Notes under the pieces: model-generated
Databases searched by the model: none
Told to the model about the DNA's origin: nothing
Seen by the model: only the letters and a program-made list of their open reading frames with translations
Source: Candidatus Thalassarchaeum betae
Lineage (GTDB): Archaea > Thermoplasmatota > Poseidoniia > Poseidoniales > Thalassarchaeaceae
Assembly: GCA_003193925.1 (NCBI GenBank)
Contig: PSPG01000001.1
Span: 186,001 to 250,000, forward strand
Direction: 5' to 3'
DNA length: 64,000 nt
Part shown: positions 19,069 through 27,543 of the stretch, one piece after another
How positions within the stretch are numbered: the stretch's first letter is position 1
Layout: each line of letters opens with the position of its first letter
Position numbers and translations under genes: made by a program

Positions 19069-20205
19069 ATGGCAGAGATGTGGATATCGATGGGTCCCCA
19101 GCACCCGATGACCCACGGTCTTTGGACGCTCAAAGTCAAGGTCGACGGCGAGACCGTCGTCGACACCGAGCCCGACTTGGGATTCATCCACCGAGGCGTC
19201 GAGAAAATCTGCGAGGCTCGCGATTTCACCCAGATCACGACCTACTGCGACCGGCTCTGCTACGCCAGCGCCAACACCTGGTCCCATTCCTACATCTACG
19301 CGACCGAGGACCTGCTCGAAGTAGAGGTACCAGAGCGAGCAGAGTACATCCGACTGGTCGCCATCGAACTGCAGCGTATCGCGAGCCACCTGATGTGGCT
19401 CGGAGCCTACGGACCCGACACCGGCAACCTGAGCATCATGGTGTGGTGCCTGCGAGAGCGCGAGATGATGATGGATCTGCTGCAGGAGCTCGGCGGCTCG
19501 AGGCTGCACTACAACTTTCCACGTGTCGGCGGGGTGAAGCGCGACCTACCGCACGGCTTCGCCCAGCGAGCCCGCGCCAAGGTCAACCTGTTCCTCAATC
19601 GCATCCAGGAGTACGAAGCGCTGTTCGACGAGAGCACCGTCTTCCTCGTTCGCACTCAGGGCGTTGGCTACGCCAAGCCCGAGGAGATGGTGAACCACGG
19701 CGTCACCGGCCCCAACCTGCGAGCCGGTGGCGTGAACTACGACGTGCGCTGGGCCCATCCCTACGGTGTCTACAGCGAACTCGACTGGGAGCCACCGGTC
19801 GAGCGCTCGTCGATCAAGGGCGCCGACTGCTACGACCGCTACAGGGTCAGGGTGGAGGAGATGCGGCAGAGCGCGAACATGGTCTTGCAGGCTTTGGACA
19901 AGATGCCGGGAGGCGCGGACACATACCACGAGCCCGGCGACCCCATGATTCTCGCCAAGGCCCCCAGCCGCGCCCCGGAGGGGACCAGCGGAGCACACCA
20001 CTTCGAGGACAGCCGAGGTGAGTCGATGTTCTATATCGTCGGAGGAGGAGAGAACAGGGGAAAGCATCCCTACAGAGTCTCCATCCGCTCTCCGATGTTC
20101 ATCACGATTCCATACGCAGCGAAGTGCATGATTGGCTACAAGGTGGCCGACATCCCGGCCATCATGGGGTCCTTCGACCCGTGCATCGGGGAGACAGACA
20201 GGTGA
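19069..20205 (+). CDS. nuoD: NADH-quinone oxidoreductase-like subunit D
   Basis: MGPQHPMTHGLWTLKVKVDGETVVDTEPDLGFIHRGVEKICE; C-terminal ...GSFDPCIGETDR. Confidence 0.95.
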   Translation: MAEMWISMGPQHPMTHGLWTLKVKVDGETVVDTEPDLGFIHRGVEKICEARDFTQITTYCDRLCYASANTWSHSYIYATEDLLEVEVPERAEYIRLVAIELQRIASHLMWLGAYGPDTGNLSIMVWCLREREMMMDLLQELGGSRLHYNFPRVGGVKRDLPHGFAQRARAKVNLFLNRIQEYEALFDESTVFLVRTQGVGYAKPEEMVNHGVTGPNLRAGGVNYDVRWAHPYGVYSELDWEPPVERSSIKGADCYDRYRVRVEEMRQSANMVLQALDKMPGGADTYHEPGDPMILAKAPSRAPEGTSGAHHFEDSRGESMFYIVGGGENRGKHPYRVSIRSPMFITIPYAAKCMIGYKVADIPAIMGSFDPCIGETDR

Positions 20206-20214
20206 GGTGATAGC

Positions 20215-21792
20215 GTGGCGAGCAGCGATTGGTTGGATGTGAACGGCTGGTCAGAGTCGTTCTCGAGCTGGTCGATGGACAGCGTCCACGACGCCCTCCC
20301 ATCCGACGATATCGACTTGCAGATGACCATCCCGAGCACTTGGGCTTGGCCAGAGCCCATCACCATCGGCCCGATCTTCAACATGCAGGAAGACTTCGCG
20401 AGCATGCAGCCCGGCTTGGAGGCTTTCATGCATGCCACCATCATGTGCACAGTCGTCTTCACCGTCCTGATGCTGACGATGCTGGCGATCCCCTACATCG
20501 AGAGGAAGTTCATCGGTCGGCTGATGGACAGGCTCGGCGCCACGACCACCCTGAGAAGCCTCTGGGTCGGCGAGAGCGGAGTGACAGCAGGTGAGTGGTG
20601 GAAGCAGCTGCCGTTCGGCATGGGGACCCCCATTGGATGGACCGTCAACCTGCTGAATTCGATTTGGGGCAACAGCCACGAGTTGGAGACGGTCTCTCGG
20701 GTCAACAACCGCAGTTACCACGGTTACTGGTTCCTACTGCCAGGATTCTTCCAGGCGTTCGCCGACTTCCTGAAATTCGCGTCCAAGGAGCACATCGTTC
20801 CAAAGAACGCCGACAAGGTCGTCTTCGAGGTAGCTCCGGTCATCATCATCTCGACCACCATCCTGGTGTTCGCCTTCATCCCGTTCGGACCGCACATCTA
20901 TGCGGCCAACTCCGAACTCTCCCTCATCTTCATGATGGCTATCTTCGGAGTCGCTCCGCTGGGGGTCTTCTTCGCTGGGTGGGCATCCAACAACAAGTAC
21001 GCCCTGATTGGCGGAATGCGCTCCGCTGCCCAACTCACCGCCTACGAGATACCACTGCTCATCACAGTCCTCGGGGTCGCGGTGCTCAGCGGCTCGTTCA
21101 ACATTATCGAGATCGTCGACTTCCAGATGGGCCAGGATGAAGGCAACGTCTGGAACATCTTCCTGTTGCCTCTGGGTGCGGCCCTCTTCCTCATCACCAT
21201 GATCGCCGAGGTCGAGCGCATCCCGTTCGACATGCCCGAGGCCGAGGCCGAGCTCGTCGAGGGCTGGTGGACCGAGTACGGCGGCATCCGCTGGGGTCTG
21301 ATGTTCGCCGCCGAGTACATGCGCTCGTACGCCGCGTGCATCCTCTTCGCGCTCTTCTTCCTCGGTGGCTGGGAGGCACCGTTCCAGCACACGCTCTCCG
21401 GCCTGCCCACAGTGGGTGGCACCTTCGAGGCCGTGTTCGCTGCCACCCCAGGCCTCGTCTGGCTCCTGATCAAGGCTTGGCTGATGTTCGCCGTGTTCGT
21501 CTGGATCCGCGCCTCTCTACACAGGGTGCGCACGGACCAGATACTGGAGTTCGGATGGCGCTGGCTCCTGCCGCTCTCTTTGGTCAACCTCGTAGTAGCA
21601 ATCATACTGCGTCTTGAGTTCTGGACCGGGCAGCCTTGGGAGCTATGGGTCCCGGCCGCGCTCTCGCTGGCCGCGCTCGCACTGTTCGTGATACTCGCGA
21701 TTGACGAGGACGAGGACGCGCTGCAGGCCCAGCGCAGACCGTACAGCACGCAGGCTGTGGTCAAGGCATCGCCAGGGAGCCACAGGGACTAG
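20215..21792 (+). CDS. nuoH: NADH-quinone oxidoreductase-like subunit H, with N-terminal extension and internal insertion
   Basis: IPYIERKFIGR, QAFADFLKFASKEHIVPKNAD, EVERIPFDMPEAEAELVEGWWTEYGG. Confidence 0.93.
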   Translation: MASSDWLDVNGWSESFSSWSMDSVHDALPSDDIDLQMTIPSTWAWPEPITIGPIFNMQEDFASMQPGLEAFMHATIMCTVVFTVLMLTMLAIPYIERKFIGRLMDRLGATTTLRSLWVGESGVTAGEWWKQLPFGMGTPIGWTVNLLNSIWGNSHELETVSRVNNRSYHGYWFLLPGFFQAFADFLKFASKEHIVPKNADKVVFEVAPVIIISTTILVFAFIPFGPHIYAANSELSLIFMMAIFGVAPLGVFFAGWASNNKYALIGGMRSAAQLTAYEIPLLITVLGVAVLSGSFNIIEIVDFQMGQDEGNVWNIFLLPLGAALFLITMIAEVERIPFDMPEAEAELVEGWWTEYGGIRWGLMFAAEYMRSYAACILFALFFLGGWEAPFQHTLSGLPTVGGTFEAVFAATPGLVWLLIKAWLMFAVFVWIRASLHRVRTDQILEFGWRWLLPLSLVNLVVAIILRLEFWTGQPWELWVPAALSLAALALFVILAIDEDEDALQAQRRPYSTQAVVKASPGSHRD

Positions 21793-21803
21793 GAGGTGGG
21801 AAG

Positions 21804-22772
21804 ATGAGTTACAAGGCTAACACAGGACACCCGCACGCGACCCCGAACTTCCGCAATCTCCTCATCCGCCCGATGTGGATGACGCTGAAGACCGCGCTCA
21901 GGACAGTCCCCTTCGTCGGCAAGGCGAGATTCCTGAAGAACGACTACCACGGCCAACCCACGGTCATGGTCGACCAGACCACGATGGAAAGGGTCGGACC
22001 GGAGCATCCGAGCGCCGGCCAGAAGTTCGCTCCTGACCGGGAGACCAGCCAGGTCATGCCGTTCATCGAGCGTCCGGTCACGGTGATGTACCCGTACGAG
22101 CGTCTCGAGGACCTCGAGCCATGGCTCTTCGTCCCCGGAAATTACTTCGGTCGAATCGGAATAGTCTGGGAGACGTGCACATCGTGCAAGTTGTGTATCC
22201 GTGCCTGTCCAAACGACTGCCTCCACATGACCACTGAATTGCGCGTCGATGTTCTGGATCTCCCCGATGAGGACGATGAGTGGCACGGCTACGGAAGCGA
22301 ACTCGAGGAAGGCGGCTACGCAGCCAGGGAGAAGGAGGAATACGACGAGATCGCCGTCGGCTTCGACTTGATCAACGCCCACGCCGACGCGCCTCAGCAG
22401 TACGACTTCGCCGAGGTCATCGAGATCTCTGGCGACAAGGCGACTGTGCGGTGGTCCGACGGCTCGGGAATCGAGACCGTTGACTCATCCTCGCTGAAGC
22501 GAGCCGAGCAGGACATAGTCTCTGGGCAGATCGACCTAGGGCGATGCATGTTCTGCGGACTGTGCGCCGAGGCGTGCCCGTTCGAGTCCTTCTTCATGAC
22601 GAACGAGTATGACGGAATGTCGGGGTTCTCTCGCGAGGAGCTCTGGATGGACGCCAGTAGGACCCGCTTGCTCCCCGCGGTGCATCAGGAAAGAGTCGAC
22701 ATGGAACTCGCTAAGCGCGCTGAGAGGGAGGAGAAGAAGCGCTCTAGGAAGGCCGCTAGGGCGGAGGCCTGA
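21804..22772 (+). CDS. nuoI: NADH-quinone oxidoreductase-like subunit I, with ~110-aa spacer between 4Fe-4S motifs
   Basis: CTSCKLCIRACP and CMFCGLCAEACP motifs; operon position. Confidence 0.9.
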   Translation: MSYKANTGHPHATPNFRNLLIRPMWMTLKTALRTVPFVGKARFLKNDYHGQPTVMVDQTTMERVGPEHPSAGQKFAPDRETSQVMPFIERPVTVMYPYERLEDLEPWLFVPGNYFGRIGIVWETCTSCKLCIRACPNDCLHMTTELRVDVLDLPDEDDEWHGYGSELEEGGYAAREKEEYDEIAVGFDLINAHADAPQQYDFAEVIEISGDKATVRWSDGSGIETVDSSSLKRAEQDIVSGQIDLGRCMFCGLCAEACPFESFFMTNEYDGMSGFSREELWMDASRTRLLPAVHQERVDMELAKRAEREEKKRSRKAARAEA

Positions 22773-22777
22773 GGCGA

Positions 22778-23047
22778 ATGCAGATCGACTTCGAGGCGCT
22801 GGTGTTCGTCATTCTCGCAGCGACCGCCATAGGCGGCGCGCTGGGATGCGTCTACGCCCGCCGTGTCGCGCGCTCCCTGCTCTGTCTCATGATGACCTTC
22901 TTCGCGGTCGCGGGCGTCTTCGTGATGGCCAGCGCAGAGATGCTAGCCGCGGTCCAGATTCTCGTGTACCTCGGCTCGGTTATGCTCGTCGTCCAGTTCG
23001 GAGTCATGCTCACCCGCAGGCAGATACAGGAGGGTGACATCGAATGA
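22778..23047 (+). CDS. nuoJ1: NADH-quinone oxidoreductase-like subunit J, N-terminal part
   Basis: LMMTFFAVAGVFVMASAEMLAAVQILVYLGSVMLVVQFGVMLTRR is the NuoJ core; overlaps the next ORF by ATGA. Confidence 0.85.
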   Translation: MQIDFEALVFVILAATAIGGALGCVYARRVARSLLCLMMTFFAVAGVFVMASAEMLAAVQILVYLGSVMLVVQFGVMLTRRQIQEGDIE

Positions 23048-23310
23048 GGGCACTATCGGCACTGGCCCGATTTGGAGTATTCGCATTCATCCTCATCCTG
23101 CTCTCCGAGGTCATGTCACACCCGATGTGGGGCTCGAGTGAGACACCCCCATCCACACTCGACTTCGCTGTCGCTCTGTTCAATGAGTGGTCGATGGCGA
23201 TCGTGGTGCTGGGCGTGCTGCTGGCGATGGCCATGATCGGTGCTTCTTACCTCGTGCGCGACGAGCGTTTGGCCAACCTGATTTGGGACTTGGAAGGTGA
23301 TGACCAGTGA
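23044..23310 (+). CDS. nuoJ2: NADH-quinone oxidoreductase-like subunit J, C-terminal part
   Basis: Short 2-TM ORF between nuoJ1 and nuoK. Confidence 0.7.
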   Translation: MRALSALARFGVFAFILILLSEVMSHPMWGSSETPPSTLDFAVALFNEWSMAIVVLGVLLAMAMIGASYLVRDERLANLIWDLEGDDQ

Positions 23311-23609
23311 TCGAGGCCAGCTGGATAGCCGGCCTCGGCGTCATACTGTTCGGGGTGGGTCTGCTAGGCGCGTTCACTCGCAAGAACGCTATTGTGGTAC
23401 TGATGTGCATCGAGGTGATGCTGAACGCGGCCAACCTCAACTTCGTCGCCGGTGCTGCGCACTACGGCGACGTCAACGGCTGGGTGTTCACGGCTATCGC
23501 AATCGCAATCGCAGCCGCTGAGGTCGCAATCGGGCTCGCCATCCTGTTGTCTCTGTACAGCACGCAGGAGACGATCTCTCTCGACGAGGCGAATATTCTG
23601 AGGAACTAG
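23307..23609 (+). CDS. nuoK: NADH-quinone oxidoreductase-like subunit K
   Basis: LLGAFTRKNAIVVLMCIEVMLNAANLNFV...AAAEVAIGLAI. Confidence 0.92.
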   Translation: MIEASWIAGLGVILFGVGLLGAFTRKNAIVVLMCIEVMLNAANLNFVAGAAHYGDVNGWVFTAIAIAIAAAEVAIGLAILLSLYSTQETISLDEANILRN

Positions 23610-23617
23610 GTGGGAGC

Positions 23618-25945
23618 ATGAGCGAATCGAAGAACGAGTGGCACCTTCTACTGCCTATCCTGCCGTTCCTAGCTGTCGCACCTTACCTCCGTTCGATCGG
23701 TTGGGAGTCCGTCGATGCCGCCTACCTGATCGTCGTGATCCCGCTGCTGATCTTCCCCCTGATTCTGATTCTGGGACAGATGTTCAACGGCAACGTGACA
23801 TGGAAGCACCGTTACAAGGAGGGAGGTATCTTCGCCCTCGGCGCCCTTGCTCTGTCTCTCAGCATAGCCGTCTGGATACTCTATGACTACCTGGTCGGCT
23901 CAGCTCACTTCGAGTCCGCCTCCGTGGTCGACCCCTTCTCGTGGCTGACCTTCGACGTTCTCGAGCAGAACGGCTCGCAGTGGGAGCTCAGCACCGGCTT
24001 CGCCGACATTGGCGTGGGCGTCTGGATAGACTCAATCAGCTTGATGCTGCTGTTCGTCGCGACCTTCCTGTGCTTCCTGATCTGCTGGTTCAGCCTCGGC
24101 TACATGAACATGGACTCGATCAACGAGGACCGCAACCACCGCTTCTACGGGGAGTTCGTGCTCTTCGGCATCGGCATGTTCGGCATGGTCCTCGCTGACA
24201 ATTTCCTGTGGCTGTTCATCTTCTGGGAGATAATGGGGCTCTGCTCGTATCTCCTCATTGGCTTCTACTTCTGGAAGGAGAGTGCAGCCTACGCCGCCAA
24301 GAAGGCCTTCCTGACTACCCGGGTGGGCGATGTGTTCCTAGTGGTCGGCCTGGTGATTCTCTACGACATCTACGGCTCACTGGAGTTCGCCGTGATCTTC
24401 GACGACCCGTCGACTGGCGTCGGCGGATCGCTCGTCGACTCCGGGGAGCTGTTCTGGGCGCTGATGATGCTCTTCATCGGAGCCGTCGGCAAATCCGCCC
24501 AGTTCCCGCTCCATGTCTGGCTGCCCGACGCGATGGAGGGCCCGACGCCCGTCTCTGCGCTCATACACGCGGCGACGATGGTGAACGCGGGACTCTACCT
24601 CGTCGCTAGGATGGTGCCGTTCGTCGACATCGGCCACGGTGGTGTCGCAGGACTCGAGGACCTCGGCCTGATCATAGCCTGGATAGGCGGTATCACGGCG
24701 TTCATGGCCGCCGCCATCGCCTTCGTCCAGAACGACATCAAGAAAGTCCTTGCCTACTCGACGATGAGCCAACTCGCCTACATCTTCACAGGCTTGGGCG
24801 CAGCACTCTTCCTCCTCAACATCGGCGAGCAGAGCGCCGGCTACTTCGTGCTGGGCGCCTCGATGTTCCATCTGTTCAACCACGCTATGGCCAAGGGGAT
24901 GCTGTTCATGGCGAGCGGCTCGGTAGTCCACGAGCTCCACCACGCCCACGACCACGTCCGCAAGCTCAGCCTCAAGTACAGCGCTCACGAGGGCGAGGAC
25001 CCCTTTGCCTTCGATCCGCTGGACATGCGCAACATGGGCGGCCTGGCCGCAAGGATGCCGGTCACTGCAACAGCGATGATGTTCGGCTCGATGTCGATTA
25101 TCGGCATCCCACTCATCGGCGGCTTCTGGTCCAAGGAAGGAATCATCGCCGAGACTTGGGCCGCCTGCCTGAAAGAAGAGCCGATGATGTTCGTACCCGC
25201 CCTGCTCATCCTCGCGACTGCTGGCATGACGGGTTTCTACATGACGCGGATGTGGCTGATGACCTTCGCCGGCTCGCCCAAGAGCGAGGTGGTCGGGCAC
25301 GTCCACGAAGCGACGCCCTGGATCAAGGAACCGCTGATCATCCTAACTCTCTTCGCTGCCATCGGCGGATTCGCCCTTGCCGTGCTGGGAGCCGTCAACT
25401 TCCTCGGTAGCGAGCATGACCACCTCGGCTTGGCGCACGGCAGCGCTTTGGACGAGGTGATCTACCAGCTCGAGCACGCTTTCCTACCTGAGGACACCAA
25501 CATGCGACTGATCGGCTGGACCACGATACTACTGGCTCTGGTCATCGGACCCGTGATGGCTTCTCGCATCCACGGAGGGAGACTCATCGAGGGAGTCGAA
25601 GCCACGCCCCTGGTAGCCTGGCTGGTGAACCTGTCAAGCCGCCTCGGCTCGCAGGACGTCGACGAACTCGCCAACTCGCAACTCGCCGAAGCCCTGCAGA
25701 GGAGGCTGTACTTCGACGACCTATACGAGATGGTGTTGGCGAAGACCGTGGTTCCGTTCGCTGCATTTGCCGCCTGGTTCGACCAGAACGTCATCGACGG
25801 CGTCATCAAGCAGGTCGAGTCCAATTCGGTCTTCGGCTCGGTCCAGATTCGCAGATTGACCACGGGCAGCGCCCGCGACTACATCCTGATGGCAGCGGTC
25901 GGGATGCTCTCCGTCTTCGCACTGGTATGGGGGGTGAGCGCCTGA
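23618..25945 (+). CDS. nuoL: NADH-quinone oxidoreductase-like subunit L
   Basis: FWEIMGLCSYLLIGFYF...KSAQFPLHVWLPDAMEGPTPVSALIHAATMVNAG. Confidence 0.95.
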   Translation: MSESKNEWHLLLPILPFLAVAPYLRSIGWESVDAAYLIVVIPLLIFPLILILGQMFNGNVTWKHRYKEGGIFALGALALSLSIAVWILYDYLVGSAHFESASVVDPFSWLTFDVLEQNGSQWELSTGFADIGVGVWIDSISLMLLFVATFLCFLICWFSLGYMNMDSINEDRNHRFYGEFVLFGIGMFGMVLADNFLWLFIFWEIMGLCSYLLIGFYFWKESAAYAAKKAFLTTRVGDVFLVVGLVILYDIYGSLEFAVIFDDPSTGVGGSLVDSGELFWALMMLFIGAVGKSAQFPLHVWLPDAMEGPTPVSALIHAATMVNAGLYLVARMVPFVDIGHGGVAGLEDLGLIIAWIGGITAFMAAAIAFVQNDIKKVLAYSTMSQLAYIFTGLGAALFLLNIGEQSAGYFVLGASMFHLFNHAMAKGMLFMASGSVVHELHHAHDHVRKLSLKYSAHEGEDPFAFDPLDMRNMGGLAARMPVTATAMMFGSMSIIGIPLIGGFWSKEGIIAETWAACLKEEPMMFVPALLILATAGMTGFYMTRMWLMTFAGSPKSEVVGHVHEATPWIKEPLIILTLFAAIGGFALAVLGAVNFLGSEHDHLGLAHGSALDEVIYQLEHAFLPEDTNMRLIGWTTILLALVIGPVMASRIHGGRLIEGVEATPLVAWLVNLSSRLGSQDVDELANSQLAEALQRRLYFDDLYEMVLAKTVVPFAAFAAWFDQNVIDGVIKQVESNSVFGSVQIRRLTTGSARDYILMAAVGMLSVFALVWGVSA

Positions 25946-27543
25946 TCGACGACCCCCTGTCTGTACTCACCCTCCTACCTCTGGCCGCTGGTCTGATCTT
26001 GCTGGTCCTGCCTCAGATCCTGCCCAGCCGATCTGCAGGCGGCCTCATGCGCGTTTCCCGCAACATCAGCATGGGCGTGGCGCTTGCCATCGCCGTGCTC
26101 ACCACCATGCTGTTCGTCGGCGAGATCGGCAATATAGACTGGACCAACATCACCCAAGGAGGCTACGTCCTCGAGAACGAGCCCGTGTCCCTCATCCCCT
26201 CGATCGGGGTGACTTGGAAGGTAGGCGCAGACGCACTGTCTTTCCCGATGATCTGGCTCACAGCGGTCCTCATCCCTGTCTCGATGCTGGTCGAGTGGGA
26301 CGCCAAGAGGGGCCACCTCTTCCACCCACTGCTCCTGCTGATGGAAAGCGCGCTCATAGGAGTCTTCGTCGCCCTCGACCTGTTCGTCTTCTTCGTCTTC
26401 TGGGAGCTGACCCTGATTCCGATGTTCCTGCTCATCCTCGTATGGGGTGGGGAGGACCGGCGCTATGCGGCGATGAAGTTCTTCATCTACACATTCACGG
26501 CGAGCGTCTTCATGCTGGTCGGCATCCTCGTCATGTACTTCCACACCGATTCAATCTCCGGCCTCGGCAGCCTGTCAGGGCACCACTTCGACTTGGTTGC
26601 AATGACCGCTCAGGACAATCTGATTCCGAGTGAGGGCCTCAGGCATTTCGTCTGGCTTCTCCTGCTCATCGGCTTCGCCACCAAGATGCCCAGCGTCCCG
26701 TTTCACACTTGGCTGCCTGACGCCCACGTCGAAGCTCCCACAGCAGGCTCTATGCTGCTGGCTGGAGTGATGCTGAAGATGGGCGCCTACGGTTTCCTGC
26801 GAATCGCGGTCACTGTCTTCCCCGAGTCCACGGTGGTGTTCATCCCGCTGCTGATAGTGCTGGGGATGGTGAGTCTGGTCTACGGCGCATGGGTCTGCAT
26901 GGGCCAGACCAACCTCAAGCGCATGGTCGCCTACTCCTCGGTGTCTCACATGGGGCTGATCTTCCTCGGCATCGCCACGATGCAGCCGTTGGGCGTCGCC
27001 GGCGCGCTGTTCATGATGTTCGCTCACGGCATCATCAGCCCGCTTCTGTTCGCGGTGGCTGGCGCCTTCAAGCACCACTACCACACGCTAGAGATCGGCG
27101 CGATGAGGGGCATGGCGCACCACAGTCCGTGGCTTGCGGGACACATGATGTTCGGCTGGATGGCGAGCCTCGGTCTGCCGCTGCTCGCCGGCTTCGTCGC
27201 CGAGGTCACCATCATGATCGCATTCTGGATGTCCTTCGGCTGGCTGGTCCTGCTGCCGGCACTCACTCTCATCGTCACAGCCGCGTACTTCGTGACCTCG
27301 ATGCAGCGTACCATCTTCGAGTCGAACGACCCGCATCAGGGGGTCCTGCCTGACACCCTGCACGGCGAGAATCCCAGTGACATAACCTGGCATGAGAACA
27401 TCGGGATGTTCGTACTCGTCGGCATGATCGCGCTGTTTGGCATCATGCCGTTCATCTTCTGGGACATGATGTCCGACTGGAGTTCCGGCTTCGTGCTCGA
27501 TACGCTGGTGGAAGCGATGCAGTCGCAGGGGTGGAAGCCATGA
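25927..27543 (+). CDS. nuoM: NADH-quinone oxidoreductase-like subunit M
   Basis: FWELTLIPMFLLILVWGGEDRRYAAMKFFIYT...PFHTWLPDAHVEAPTAGSMLLAGVMLKMGAYG. Confidence 0.95.
   Translation: MGGERLIDDPLSVLTLLPLAAGLILLVLPQILPSRSAGGLMRVSRNISMGVALAIAVLTTMLFVGEIGNIDWTNITQGGYVLENEPVSLIPSIGVTWKVGADALSFPMIWLTAVLIPVSMLVEWDAKRGHLFHPLLLLMESALIGVFVALDLFVFFVFWELTLIPMFLLILVWGGEDRRYAAMKFFIYTFTASVFMLVGILVMYFHTDSISGLGSLSGHHFDLVAMTAQDNLIPSEGLRHFVWLLLLIGFATKMPSVPFHTWLPDAHVEAPTAGSMLLAGVMLKMGAYGFLRIAVTVFPESTVVFIPLLIVLGMVSLVYGAWVCMGQTNLKRMVAYSSVSHMGLIFLGIATMQPLGVAGALFMMFAHGIISPLLFAVAGAFKHHYHTLEIGAMRGMAHHSPWLAGHMMFGWMASLGLPLLAGFVAEVTIMIAFWMSFGWLVLLPALTLIVTAAYFVTSMQRTIFESNDPHQGVLPDTLHGENPSDITWHENIGMFVLVGMIALFGIMPFIFWDMMSDWSSGFVLDTLVEAMQSQGWKP

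Noticed and set aside
19080-20021. 313-aa plus-strand ORF overlapping nuoD in another frame
   Set aside because: Arg/Pro/Gly/His-rich frame-shadow of nuoD with no domain signature.
22778-23310. Possible frameshift/pseudogene in nuoJ
   Set aside because: The two halves overlap by a clean ATGA stop/start, and two-part NuoJ is known from other archaeal operons, so a natural split is more likely.
24377-25306. 309-aa minus-strand ORF opposite nuoL
   Set aside because: Shadow ORF in a GC-rich gene: His/Asp/Glu/Arg-biased composition, antisense to a clear NuoL coding sequence, no recognisable domain.
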